A model generated the notes under the pieces. It was not told the DNA's origin and searched no databases. It was given only the letters and a program-made list of their open reading frames with translations. A DNA stretch of 64,000 bases from Caprella mutica (lineage: Eukaryota > Arthropoda > Malacostraca > Amphipoda > Caprellidae), in the NCBI GenBank assembly GCA_947561585.1, contig CANNZV010002298.1, positions 62,001-126,000 on the forward strand, in the 5' to 3' direction. Below are positions 10,442 to 24,159 of the stretch, piece after piece. How positions within the stretch are numbered: the first letter of the stretch is position 1; each line of letters opens with the position of its first letter. The translations under genes were made by a program, and so were the position numbers.

Positions 10442-13400
10442 TATTTAAACAGCCTATAATATTTTCAGTAAGAGAACCTAGTATAAATACCTCATATCCT
10501 ATACCATTCTATTTTTCAAATGTATATTTTCCATTTTATTAGAACAGATGTTGCATGGTTCTAATCGCATTACGTTTAATAAGTTTACATGTAGTTCATT
10601 TTTTGTTTCTAGTTTGAAGATGGCTGAATAGTGCGGTAGAACTTACATGCGTCAGTCTGTCCATCCCACCGCCATTTTCGCACCTCTTCATCAAGTCACC
10701 AAGTGTGATATTATTCAGCAAACCCTCTCATCTGTCAAGAAATTTCGCCTAGAAAGTTTTATCTACCCGAATTCGTCTTTTCACGAAGAGGTTTCATTGA
10801 GAACACACGACGCCTGAATTTAGTTTGCGGCTGGCGATGGTGTTTTGTTTTGCGGCGCGAAGACAGCGCTGGAAGAGTTATGGGCCCAGAAATGTTCGCC
10901 AAGTTACGCGGACACGTCACTCTAAATTGAAGCATTGTCGTAAATCTAACAGAAGGGCCAGTGCTGCCGTCACTTTTAGACCCAAAATCAAGGATCATGA
11001 TGGAATTTTCTCTCAAAGCAACACTCTCTATAGGTATTCGCATGTACCACCTTGCACAAAAACTAACTTACTTGGTAGGTAGTATTGGCATAAGCTTTAG
11101 AAATTCTTTCTGTTAGCTATGGTACTTTACTCGTCGTTTCCACCACATACTTTAGCAAATTTTGGACGCTGGATAGCATTTTGTCAACTAATTTATCTTG
11201 CGTCAGCAAAATGAAGAAGAATTTCCAAGAAAATCAAATTGGGTTCGTGTTTTTCCCCCTGCAAATATACACACACCGACATTATTTTTCACCAATAGAT
11301 AATGTAATAATTCATTGGGAGTGGAGTTAAAAAGCATGATTCTATTAATATATTCATTAATCCCTGTTGTTACATTAGCTCTTTCAGAATATTCTCCCAT
11401 AAAAGTGTCAACATTAAGTTAGGGATTAAGTTGTAGTATCGGGGTGTCCTTACCAATAAATTCTACAGGACAAAATGAGGCGCCATTCACTCTGATAAAA
11501 TAGATAATATTTACTCTGAGTTACCCATGCGATATTTATAGCTTTAAATAATAAATATTTCCTCGGTAGATTCACATCTGCTTATTTAACGCAAGGCGCT
11601 GTCTCAACTCTTGTAACTATTTAACTTCTTTTCAATGGTCTAGACTTGACGGTGGTAACTATTAGAATTATTAGACTAGCTACACAGAATTGAATTGTTG
11701 ATATTAAGTATATTTTCCAACGAAATAATCACCAAATAGTGAATCTATTAGCGACTTATCGTGAAATTAAATAGAAATAAGTTGCAGATGCAAGATTTCA
11801 TGAAGTCGAAATTAAAGACAGTAATATTGCAATTGCTTTCTAAATGTGAAGATTGTTTTTCCTAATTTCAATAACTGATTCTATTTGATATTCAGTACTA
11901 AATGATGGAGTTTAATAGCATGTATATTAATGATAAGATTAAGAATAAGGATGCAGATAATTTTTGCCTATTTTGATTGTTTCATCGCACATAGATGACA
12001 TCAGTTAAAATATAGCGAAATATATACCTAATAAGAAAGTAGTTAAAATACAACTAGTAATCGAATTATCAATAGAGAAATTAAATTAATAAATACATGG
12101 AAATAAATGAACGAATAAGAAAATCACATTAGTTTCTTTCTTCAGATATCTAATTTTATGTGGAAAGGGTATAGACTTCATATATTGTGCGAAATTGGTA
12201 ATACTATTTGTATGGTAATAGTAAATAGGTGCAAATCAATGGAATAATAGTATCAATATAGTAATTGAACAATTGATATTGAAAATCTTTGCTCAGTTAT
12301 AATGACTCTTTCTTTTTAACATATCTATTCATAGTTAATGAAAATGAATTATTGTTGTAACACATTTAAACTGTGAATCTGACTTTTCTATGTCTCTCAC
12401 AATTGATATCCACAAGTCAATGATTTAATAACCTTGAATTCTTTTTCGTCTAGTGCAGGCCTTGTTAACAATGAAAAGAAAGAAGGACTTGTAGCCACAC
12501 CCCCAAAAGCCAGGCCCGAATTTATAGTGACAACCATTGAGCTTTTTAATAAGACTTTTAATAAGCACTTCAATTGGAGAGCTAATTTGAAGCTTATCAC
12601 AGTGTGTATCTGCCCCAGCTAAATACCTGCGCAGGTAGATGCTCTTCTATTTAATTAAAACCCAGATACCTCACTGTGATACCCGATACCTTCTCAGTCT
12701 GTATCTAGACACTGGAACATCTTTCGTGTGTTCACTACCTAAGGTATATGCATTTCTAATTCAGAGTATGAGGCATTTTATATAATTTTACTTCATTCAC
12801 CTGTTGTTTTTGTGACTTATATTTGCCGTGGAATTAAAAGATAAGGAAAAGAATGAAGGAAATAAAATGAATTTATTAAAAAAAATGCAAGACAAATTTG
12901 AAAAAGTACATCTTAAAATTGTAAAATTATTTCATTTATGAGATTTATTCAATAAATTTGTAAGAAACGTTAACAATTACTTGCTAATTAAAAACATATT
13001 TCTTTTTTAATGTCAAATCATTCACTTCTTTAAATCATGCACAAAAGTATTAAAATTAACATTTAAAGTTAGTTGTCTATTGAAGTTATATAATAGATAT
13101 ATTTATTAGTTTCAAATTACAGCCTTTTAACATTTTTGTAAATTTAGTTTAGTTGTAATATTATTAACACCAGCCTCCATACAAAATATTCTTTAAAATA
13201 GTTTGCCAAGTTTCCTGTCATGCTTTTAATATGTCATCATTATAAAATAAATAAATATATATATATATATTCTAGCCTCAATAAATTAGGTAATGCTGGG
13301 AAAATCTAATACAAACTTAACGTAAAAGTATAATATCTTATAACTTATTACTCTACATAGCACACATATATTTAATGTACCCAATATATAAGTTATCACA

Positions 13401-14649
13401 TTAATAATCACTTATTGTTAATAATAGCAAACGAACATCTGAAATTTTGCCCGAAAATGTAAACCAAAACGTGTTGGAGTGTTCTTAGCCAAATTTATTA
13501 TATTTTGTCTAGTACAAGGGGGGGGGGGAGGTATTTTCACCTTTACCCCCCCTTATCTTGAACTGCATTCAATGCATCTGAAAAATGATGTCTGTGTGCA
13601 ATTTATAGTATCTCCGTATTTACATTATAATGTACATATGTAATCATATGTTTGCATAGGTATTAGTTAAGATATTGCGTGCAGATTTTAATTCCTATAA
13701 AAACTTTATATACAACTACTCAACACTTCTTTTCTCAAATTTCACTAGAAATTAAGCATGTTTCACACAATGTAAATAAAAAATCTTCACAACATTCTAT
13801 TAAGCTGTTTTGTTTACTAATATTCATTTCGAGCGAGCGTCAAACATAAATTGTAATTTGATTTGCTTCAAGGTATGATTTTTTTAGTTATTAACATTTA
13901 TGATTCTTAAAAACATAAAACACATCAAAACATTAATAAATCTATACATTTCAAACATAATAGGAAGATAATTCTAACAAATACTATTCACCAACAATTC
14001 CAACCACATTTGTGAGAAATGTATTTCGAATTTATTGCAAATTCATAGGTTTTTAATTTTCATATTTTTTGCCTTTTTTCCTTTAATGTTTTTTTCAGTC
14101 TATAATTAAATGAGAAGAGAAATATAAGTAATCAATTAGGAATTATAATTTGAATATTGCTATCCAATGAACCCTGTGGCCCAGACAGGGGAATCTACTA
14201 AATTGCTGTGTACATTTATCAGGAGGATGTAAGAGATATTCTGATATGGTAATTAACCTTTATAGAACTAACTTTATTACTTGCCCACCAAACTCCCCTT
14301 AAAATTAACTAAAAGATTTGGCCTCAAGAATTCTGATTGGAGATACGCGCTTCATATTTCACACGAGTTTATCTACTCCTTTGGCAGATATTTAAATTAC
14401 ACGATTTAAACAACCCTCAGTCTTTTGTGGAATAACTTATAATAATGATATCAATATGGGAAAAGATTTATTCAAAATATAATTAGTTCAGTTATGTTTA
14501 AACTATTTAGTTATTTTTGATGTTAAACATAAATAGTAAAAATTATTTTGTTCGAACAGGTTTCTGTTTAATAATGATTAATTTGAAATAATCTATTTAA
14601 TCATTACTAAAATATTGCTATTTAACATTTTATAATTCACATTTAACTA
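10442..14649. other. AT-rich non-coding stretch, nothing recognised
   Basis: No gene was recognised. It contains an (AT)n tract near 13255-13270 and a G-run/C-run hairpin at 13507-13553. One less AT-rich block at 10617-11060 is listed separately. Confidence 0.4.
10617..11060. other. CpG-richer block, possible regulatory or exonic DNA
   Basis: This block is visibly richer in GC and CpG than its surroundings. It holds AAGATGGCTGA at about 10617 and CCGCCATTTTCGCAC at about 10669, both resembling YY1/E2F-type promoter words. Open frames overlap on both strands (10825-11082 plus, 85 codons; 10759-11043 minus, 94 codons) but neither translation resembles a known family. It may be a promoter with a first exon, or an old insertion. 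Confidence 0.2.
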
Positions 14650-17600
14650 TTTCCTTATTGTATTATTTCTTTATTGTACTATTTCATTATTGTACCATTT
14701 CTTTATAGTACTATTTCTTTATTGTACCATTTCTTTATTGTACCATTTCTTTATTGTACTATTTCTTTATTGTACTATTTCTTTATTGTACTATTTCTTT
14801 ATTGTACCATTTCTTTATAATACTATTTCTTTATTGTACTATTTCTTTATTGTACCATTTCTTTATTGTACTATTTCTTTATTGTACTATTTCTTTATTG
14901 TGCCATTTCTTTTTAGTACTATTTCTTTATTGTACCATTTCTTTATTGTACTATTTCTTTATTGTACTATTTCTTTATTGTACTATTTCTTTATTGTACC
15001 ATTTCTAGCTTTATAGTACTATTTCTTTATTGTACCATTTATTTATTGTACTATTTCTTTATTGTACTATTTCTTTATTGTACCATTTCTTTATTGTACC
15101 ATTTCTTTATTGTACCATTTCTTTATTGTACTATTTCTTTATTGTACCATTTCTTTATTGCACTATTTCTTTATTGTACTATTTCTTTATTGTACCATTT
15201 CTTTATTGTACCATTTCTTTATTGTACCATTTCTTTATTGTACCATTTCTTTATTGTACCATTTCTTTATTGTACTATTTCTTTATTGAACTATTTCTTT
15301 ATTGTACCATTTCTTTATTGTACCATTTCTTTATTGTACTATTTCTTTATTGTACTATTTCTTTATTGAACTATTTCATTATTGTACCATTTCTTTATTG
15401 TACCATTTCTTTATAGTACTATTTCTTTATTGTACTATTTCTTTATTGTACTATTTCTTTATTGTACCATTTCTTTATTGTACTATTTCTTTATTGTACC
15501 ATTTCTTTATTGTACCATTTCTTTATTGTACCATTTCTTTATTGTACTATTTCTTTATTGTACCATTTCTTTATTGTACCATTTCTTTATTGTACCATTT
15601 CTTTATTGTACTATTTCTTTATTGTACTATTTCTTTATTGAACTATTTCTTTATTGTACCATTTCTTTATTGTACCATTTCTTTATAGTACTATTTCTTT
15701 ATTGTACTATTTCTTTATTGAACTATTTCTTTATTGTACCATTTCTTTATTGTACTATTTCTTTATTGTACTATTTCTTTATTGAACTATTTCTTTATTG
15801 AACTATTACTTTATTGTACTATTTCTTTATTGAACTATTTCTTTATTGTACCATTTCTTTATTGTACTATTTCTTTATTGTATCATTTCTTTATTGTACC
15901 ATTTCTTTATTGTACCATTTCTTTATTGTACCATTACTTTATTGTACCATTTCTTTATTGTACCATTTCTTTATTGTACCATTTCTTTATTGTACTATTT
16001 CTTTATTGAACTATTTCTTTATTGTACCATTTCTTTATTGTACCATTTCTTTATTGTATCATTTCTTTATTGTACTATTTCTTTATTGTACTATTTCTTC
16101 ATTGTACTATTTCTTTATTGAACTATTTCTTTATTGAACTATTTCTTTATTGTACCATTTCTTTATTGTACCATTTCTTTATTGTACCATTTCTTTATTG
16201 TACCATTTCTTTATTGTACCATTTCTTTATTGTACCATTTCTTTATAGTACTATTTCTTCATTGTACTATTTCTTTATTGAACTATTTCTTTATTGAACT
16301 ATTTCTTTATTGTACCATTTCTTTATTGTACCATTTCTTTATTGTACCATTTCTTTATTGTACCATTTCTTTATTGTACCATTTCTTTATTGTACTATTT
16401 CTTTATTGTACTATTTCTTTATTGAACTATTTCTTTATTGTACCATTTCTTTATTGTACCATTTCTTTATTGAACTATTTCTTTATTGTACCATTTCTTT
16501 ATTGTAACATTTCTTTATTGTACTATTTCTTTATTGTACCATTTCTTTATTGTACCATTTCTTTATTGTACCATTACTTTAATGTACCATTTCTTTATTG
16601 TACCATTTCTTTATTGTACCATTTCTTTATTGTACCATTACTTTATTGTACCATTTCTTTATTGTACCATTTCTTTATCGTACCATTTCTTTATTGTACT
16701 ATTTCTTTATTGTACCATTTCTTTATTGTACCATTACTTTATTGTACCATTTCTTTATTGTACCATTTCTTTATTGTACCATTTCTTTATTGAACTATTT
16801 CTTTATTGTACCATTTCTTTATTGTACCATTTCTTTATTGTACCATTTCTTTATTGAACTATTTCTTTATTGTACCATTTCTTTATTGTACTATTTCTTT
16901 ATTGTACTATTTCTTTATTGTACCATTTCTTTATTGTACCATTTCTTTATTGTACTATTTCTTTATTGTACCATTTCTTTATTGTACTATTTCTTTATTG
17001 TACTATTTCTTTATTGTACTATTTCTTTATTGAACTATTTTTTTATTGTACTATTTCTTTATTGTAGTATTTCTTTATTGTACCATTTCTTTATTGTACC
17101 ATTTCTTTATTGTACCATTACTTTATTGTACCATTACTTTATTGTACCATTTCTTTATTGTACTATTTCTTTATTGTACCATTTTTTATCGTACCATTTC
17201 TTTATTGTACTATTTCTTTATTGTACCATTTCTTTATCGTACCATTTCTTTATTGTACAATTTCTTTATCGTACCATTTCTTTATTGTACTATTTCTTTA
17301 TTGTACCATTTCTTTATCGTACCATTTCTTTATTGTACTATTTCTTTATTGTACCATTTCTTTATTGTACCATTTCTTTATTGTACCATTACTTTATTGT
17401 ACCATTACTTTATTGTACCATTTCTTTATTGTACTATTTCTTTATTGTACCATTTCTTTATCGTACCATTTCTTTATTGTACTATTTCTTTATTGTACCA
17501 TTTCTTTATCGTACCATTTCTTTATTGTACCATTTCTTTATCGTACCATTTCTTTATTGTACTATTTCTTTATTGTACCATTTCTTTATCGTACCATTTC

Positions 17601-20600
17601 TTTATTGTACAATTTCTTTATTGTACCATTTCTTTATTGTACTATTTCTTTATTGTACCATTTCTTTATTTTACTATTTCTTTATTGAACTATTTCTTTA
17701 TTGAACTATTACCTTATTGTACCATTTCTTTATTGTACTATTTCTTTATTGTACTATTTCTTTATTGTACTATTTCTTTATTGAACTATTTCTTTATTGA
17801 ACTATTACTTTATTGTACCATTTCTTTATTGTACTATTTCTTTATTGTACCATTTCTTTATTGTACTATTTCTTTATTGTACTATTTCTTTATTGTACTA
17901 TTTCTTTATAGTACTATTTCTTTATTGTACTATTTCTTTATTGTACCATTTCTTTATTGTACTATTTCTTTATTGTACTATTTCTTTATTGTACTATTTC
18001 TTTATTGTGCCATTTCTTTATAGTACTATTTCTTTATTGTACCATTTATTTATTGTACTATTTCTTTATTGTACTATTTCATTATTGTACTATTTCTTTA
18101 TTGTACTATTTCTTTATTGTACCATTTCTAGCTTTATAGTACTATTTCTTTATTGTACTATTTCTTTATTGTACCATTTCTTTATTGTACTATTTCTTTA
18201 TTGTACCATTTCTTTATTGTACTATTTCTTTATTGTACCATTTCTTTATTGTACTATTTCTTTATTGTACTATTTCTTTATTGTACTATTTCTTTATTGT
18301 ACCATTTCTTTATTGTACCATTTCTTTATTGTACCATTTCTTTATAGTACTATTTCTTTATTGTACTATTTCTTTATTGTACCATTTCTTTATTGTACTA
18401 TTTCTTTATTGTACTATTTCTTTATTGTACCATTTCTTTATTGTACCATTTCTTTATTGTACCATTTCTTTATTGTACTATTTCTTTATTGTACCATTTC
18501 TTTATTGTACTATTTCTTTATTGTACTATTTCTTTATTGTACCATTTCTTTATTGTACCATTTCTTTATTGTACCATTTCTTTATTGTACCATTTCTTTA
18601 TTGTACCATTTCTTTATTGTACTATTTCTTTATTGAACTATTTCTTTATTGTACCATTTCTTTATTGTACCATTTCTTTATTGTACCATTTCTTTATAGT
18701 ACTATTTCTTTATTGTACTATTTCTTTATTGTACTATTTCTTTATTGTACTATTTCTTTATTGTACCATTTCTTTATTGTACCATTTCTTTATTGTACCA
18801 TTTCTTTATTGTACCATTTCTTTATTGTACTATTTCTTTATTGTACCATTTCTTTATTGTACCATTTCTTTATTGTACCATTTCTTTATTGTACTATTTC
18901 TTTATTGTACTATTTCTTTATTGAACTATTTCTTTATTGTACCATTTCTTTATTGTACCATTTCTTTATAGTACTATTTCTTTATTGTACTATTTCTTTA
19001 TTGAACTATTTCTTTATTGTACCATTTCTTTATTGTACTATTTCTTTATTGTACTATTTCTTTATTGAACTATTTCTTTATTGAACTATTACTTTATTGT
19101 ACTATTTCTTTATTGAACTATTTCTTTATTGTACCATTTCTTTATTGTACCATTTCTTTATTGTATCATTTCTTTATTATACCATTTCTTTATTGTACCA
19201 TTTCTTTATTGTACCATTTCTTTATTGTACCATTTCTTTATTGTACCATTTCTTTATTGTACTATTTCTTTATTGAACTATTTCTTTATTGTACCATTTC
19301 TTTATTGTACCATTTCTTTATTGTATCATTTCTTTATTGTACCATTTCTTTATTGTACCATTTCTTTATTGTACCAATTTTTTATTGTACCATTACTTTA
19401 TTGTACCATTTCTTTATTGTACCATTTCTTTATTGTACCATTTCTTTATTGTACTATTTCTTTATTGAACTATTTCTTTATTGTACCATTTCTTTATTGT
19501 ACCATTTCTTTATTGTATCATTTCTTTATTGTACCATTTCTTTATTGTACCATTTCTTTATTGTACCATTTCTTTATTGTACCATTTCTTTATTGTACCA
19601 TTTCTTTATTGTACTATTTCTTTATTGTACTATTTCTTTATTGAACTATTTCTTTATTGTAACATTTCTTTATTGTACCATTTCTTTATTGAACTATTTC
19701 TTTATTGTACCATTTCTTTATTGTACCATTTCTTTATTGTACTATTTCTTTATTGTACCATTTCTTTATTGTACCATTTCTTTATTGTACCATTACTTTA
19801 ATGTACCATTTCTTTATTGTACCATTTCTTTATTGTACCATTTCTTTATTGTACCATTACTTTATTGTACCATTTCTTTATTGTACCATTTCTTTATCGT
19901 ACCATTTCTTTATTGTACTATTTCTTTATTGTACCATTTCTTTATTGTACCATTACTTTATTGTACCATTTCTTTATTGTACCATTTCTTTATTGTACCA
20001 TTTCTTTATTGAACTATTTCTTTATTGTACCATTTCTTTATTGTACCATTTCTTTATTGTACCATTTCTTTATTGAACTATTTCTTTATTGTACCATTTC
20101 TTTATTGTACCATTTCTTTATTGTACTATTTCTTTATTGTACCATTTCTTTATTGTACTATTTCTTTATTGTACTATTACTTTATTGTACCATTTCTTTA
20201 TTGTACCATTTCTTTATTGTACTATTTCTTTATTGTACCATTTCTTTATTGTACTACTTCTTTATTGTACTATTTCTTTATTGTACCATTTCTTTATTGT
20301 ACCATTTCTTTATCGTACCATTTCTTTATTGTACTATTTCTTTATTGTACCATTTCTTTATCGTACCATTTCTTTATTGTACAATTTCTTTATTGTACCA
20401 TTTCTTTATTGTACTATTTCTTTATTGTACCATTTCTTTATTGTACAATTTCTTTATTGTACCATTTCTTTATTGTACTATTTCTTTATTGTACCATTTC
20501 TTTATTGTACTATTTCTTTATTGAACTATTTCTTTATTGAACTATTACCTTATTGTACCATTTCTTTATTGAACTATTACTTTATTGTACCATTTCTTTA

Positions 20601-22043
20601 TTGTACTATTTCTTTATTGAACTATTTCTTTATTGAACTATTACTTTATTGTACCATTTCTTTATTGTACTATTTCTTTATTGTGCCATTTCTTTATTGT
20701 ACCATTTCTTTATTGTACCATTTCTTTATTGTACTATTTCTTTATTGTACTATTTCTCTATTGTACTATTTCTTTATAGTACTATTTCTTTATTGTACTA
20801 TTTCTTTATTGAACTATTACTTTATTGTACCATTTCTTTATTGTACTATTTCTTTATTGTACCATTTCTTTATTGTACCATTTCTTTATTGTACTATTTC
20901 TTTATTGTACCATTTCTTTATTGTACCATTTCTTTATTGTACCATTTCTTTATTGTACCATTACTTTATTGTACCATTTCTTTATTGTACCATTTCTTTA
21001 TTGTACCATTTCTTTATTGTACCATTTCTTTATTGAACTATTTCTTTATTGTACCATTTCTTTATTGTACCATTTCTTTATTGTACCATTTCTTTATTGT
21101 ACCATTTCTTTATTGAACTATTTCTTTATTGTACCATTTCTTTATTGTACCATTTCTTTATTGTACTATTTCTTTATTGTACCATTTCTTTATTGTACTA
21201 TTTCTTTATTGTACCATTTCTTTATTGTACTATTACTTTATTGTACCATTTCTTTATTGTACTATTTCTTTATTGTACCATTTCTTTATTGTACTATTTC
21301 TTTATTGTACTATTTCTTTATTGTACTATTTCTTTATTGTACTATTTCTTTATTGTACTATTTCTTTATTGTACCATTTCTTTATTGTACCATTTCTTTA
21401 TTGTACTATTTCTTTATTGTACTATTTCTTTATTGTACCATTTCTTTATTGTACCATTTCTTTATTGTACCATTTCTTTATTGTACCATTTCTTTATTGT
21501 ACCATTTCTTTATCGTACCATTTCTTTATTGTACTATTTCTTTATTGTACCATTTCTTTATCGTACCATTTCTTTATTGTACCATTTCTTTATTGTACTA
21601 TTTCTTTATTGTACCATTTCTTTATTGTACCATTACTTTATTGTACCATTTCTTTATTGTACTATTTCTTTATTGTACCATTTCTTTATTGTACTATTTC
21701 TTTATTGTACTATTTCTTTATTGTACTATTTTTTTATTGTACTATTTCTTTATTGTACTATTTCTGTATTGTACTATTTCTTTATTGTACTATTTCTTTA
21801 TTGTACCATTTCTTTATTGTACCATTTCTTTATTGTACCATTTCTTTATTGTACCATTACTTTATTGTACCATTTCTTTATTGTACCATTTCTTTATTGT
21901 ACCATTTCTTTATTGTACCATTTCTTTATTGTACCATTTCTTTATTGTACCATTTCTTTATTGTACTATTTCTTTATTGTACCATTTCTTTATCGTACCA
22001 TTTCTTTATTGTACAATTTCTTTATTGTACCATTTCTTTATTG
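14650..22043. repeat. 16-bp satellite, about 7.4 kb and 460 copies
   Basis: The unit ATTGTACCATTTCTTT is repeated about 460 times with few indels. One position is mainly either C or T (ACCATTT or ACTATTT), and both classes are mixed all along the array. Rarer variants (ATTGAACT, CATTACTTT, ATCGTACC, ATTGTAACA, a TAGC insertion) mark larger duplicated blocks. For example 16486-16857 recurs nearly unchanged at 19705-20076. Open frames here encode only Tyr/Phe/Leu-rich repeats and are artefacts. Confidence 0.97.
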
Positions 22044-22264
22044 TGATTGGACATGTATAATTAATCTTCTGAACTTTTCATTATTTTATTTAGGGGAAAA
22101 AGAATCTTTCGACTCGAAGTTACCAATAATCACCACACATACGAACAATAACAGCCTCTGACCAGTAAATTCATAACAACACAAAGAACTAGCGACTGTA
22201 TAACAGAGTGTCACATTTCCCCATAGTTCACAGCCATAACAAATCAGTGAGTAACAACTATAGC

Positions 22265-24075
22265 AGAGCATAACAAGTGAAACAGAACAAGTAATGAATA
22301 ACAAGTAAAGCATAATAAGTAAGGAATAACAATTAAGGAATAACAAGTAAGGAATAACAAGTAATGAATAACAAGTAAGGAATAACAAGTAAGGAATAAT
22401 AAGTAAGGCATAACAAGTGATGCATAACAAGTAAAGCATAACAAGTGAAACGGAACAAGTAATGAATAACAAGTAAAGCATAATAAGTAAGGAATAACAA
22501 GTAAGGAATAACAAGTAAGGAATAACAAGTAATGAATAACAGGTAAGGCATAACAAGTGATGCATAACAAGCAAAGCATAATAAGTAATGAATAACAAGT
22601 AATGAATATCAAGTAAGGAATAACAAGTAAGGAATAACAAGTAAGGAATAAAAAGTAAGGAATAACAAGTAAAGAATAACAAGTAATGAATAACAAGTGA
22701 TGAATAACAAGTAAAGCATAATAAGTAATGAATAACAAGTAAGGAATAACAACTAAGGAATTACAAGTAAAGAATAACAAGTAATGAATAACAAGTAAGG
22801 AATAACAAGTAAGGAATAATAAGTAAGGCATAACAAGTGATGCATAACAAGTAAAGCATAGCAAGTGAAACGGAACAAGTAATGAATAACAAGTAAAGCA
22901 TAATAAGTAAGGAATAACAAGTAAGGAATAACAAGTAAGGAATAACAAGTAATGAATAACAAGTAAGGCATAACAAGTGATGCATAACAAGCAAAGCATA
23001 ATAAGTAATGAATAACAAGTAATGAATATCAAGTAAGGAATAACAAGTAAGGAATAACAAGTAAGGAATAAAAAGTAAAGAATAACAAGTAATGAATAAC
23101 AAGTAAAGCATAATAAGTAATGAATAACAAGTAAGGAATAACAAGTAAGGAATAACAAGTAAGGAATAACAAGTAAAGAATAACAAGTAATGAATAACAA
23201 GTAATGAATAACAAGTAAGGCATAACAAGTAAAGCATAACAAGTAAAGCATAACAAGTAATGAATAACAAGTAAAGCATAACAAGTAATGAATAACAAGT
23301 AATGAATATCAAGTAAGGAATAACAAGTAAGGAATAACAAGTAAAGCATAACAAGTAATGAATAACAAGTAAGGAATAACAAGTAAATCATAACAAGAAA
23401 AGAATAACAAGTAATGAATAACAAGTAAAGCATAACAAGTAAAGCATAACAAGTAATGAATAACAAGTAAAGCATAACAAGTAATGAATAACAAGTAAAG
23501 CATAACAAGTAAGGAATAACAAGTAAGGAATAACAAGTAAAGAATAACAAGTAATGAATAACAAGTAATGAATAACAAGTAAAGCATAACAAGTAAAGCA
23601 TAACAAGTAATGAATAACAAGTAAAGCATAACAAGTAATGAATAACAAGTAATGAATATCAAGTAAGGAATAACAAGTAAAGCATAACAAGTAATGAATA
23701 ACAAGTAAGGAATAACAAGTAAAGCATAACAAGTAATTAATAACAACTAATGAATAACAAGTAAAGCATAACAAGTTAAGCATAACAAGTAATGAATAAC
23801 AAGTAAAGCATAACAAGTAAGGAATAACAAGTAAGGAATAACAAGTAATGAATAACAAGTAAGGAATAACAAGTAAGGAATAACAAGTAATGAATAACAA
23901 GTAAAGCATAACAAGTAAGGAATAACAAGTAAGGAATAACAAGTAATGAATAACAAGTAAGGAATAACAAGTAAGGAATAACAAGTAAGGAATATCAAGT
24001 AAGGAATAACAAGTGAAACAGAACAAGTAATGAATAACAAGTAAGGCATAACAAGTAAAGCATAACAAGTGATGC
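22265..24075. repeat. 14-bp satellite, about 130 copies
   Basis: The unit is ACAAGTAAGGAATA, with main variants ACAAGTAATGAATA, ACAAGTAAAGCATA and ACAAGTGATGCATA. The order of variants is complex. A block of at least 220 bp at 22333-22551 recurs 420 bp (30 units) later at 22753-22971 with almost no change, so expansion involved multi-unit segments. The array starts about 220 bp after the 16-bp satellite. Open frames on the minus strand are artefacts. Confidence 0.96.
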
Positions 24076-24159
24076 AGATCAAGTTTTCTTCCCAAGCAGT
24101 GTTCTATCAAGTTAGTTATACAATAACCATATTGAACTGAGGATGAGAAACTTAGTCAA

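Noticed and set aside
16598..17704. Many 100-400 codon frames rich in FFIVPFLYCTISLLYH between 14690 and 22161
   Set aside because: All are translations of the 16-bp satellite; three overlapping frames are open at once and change with each indel.
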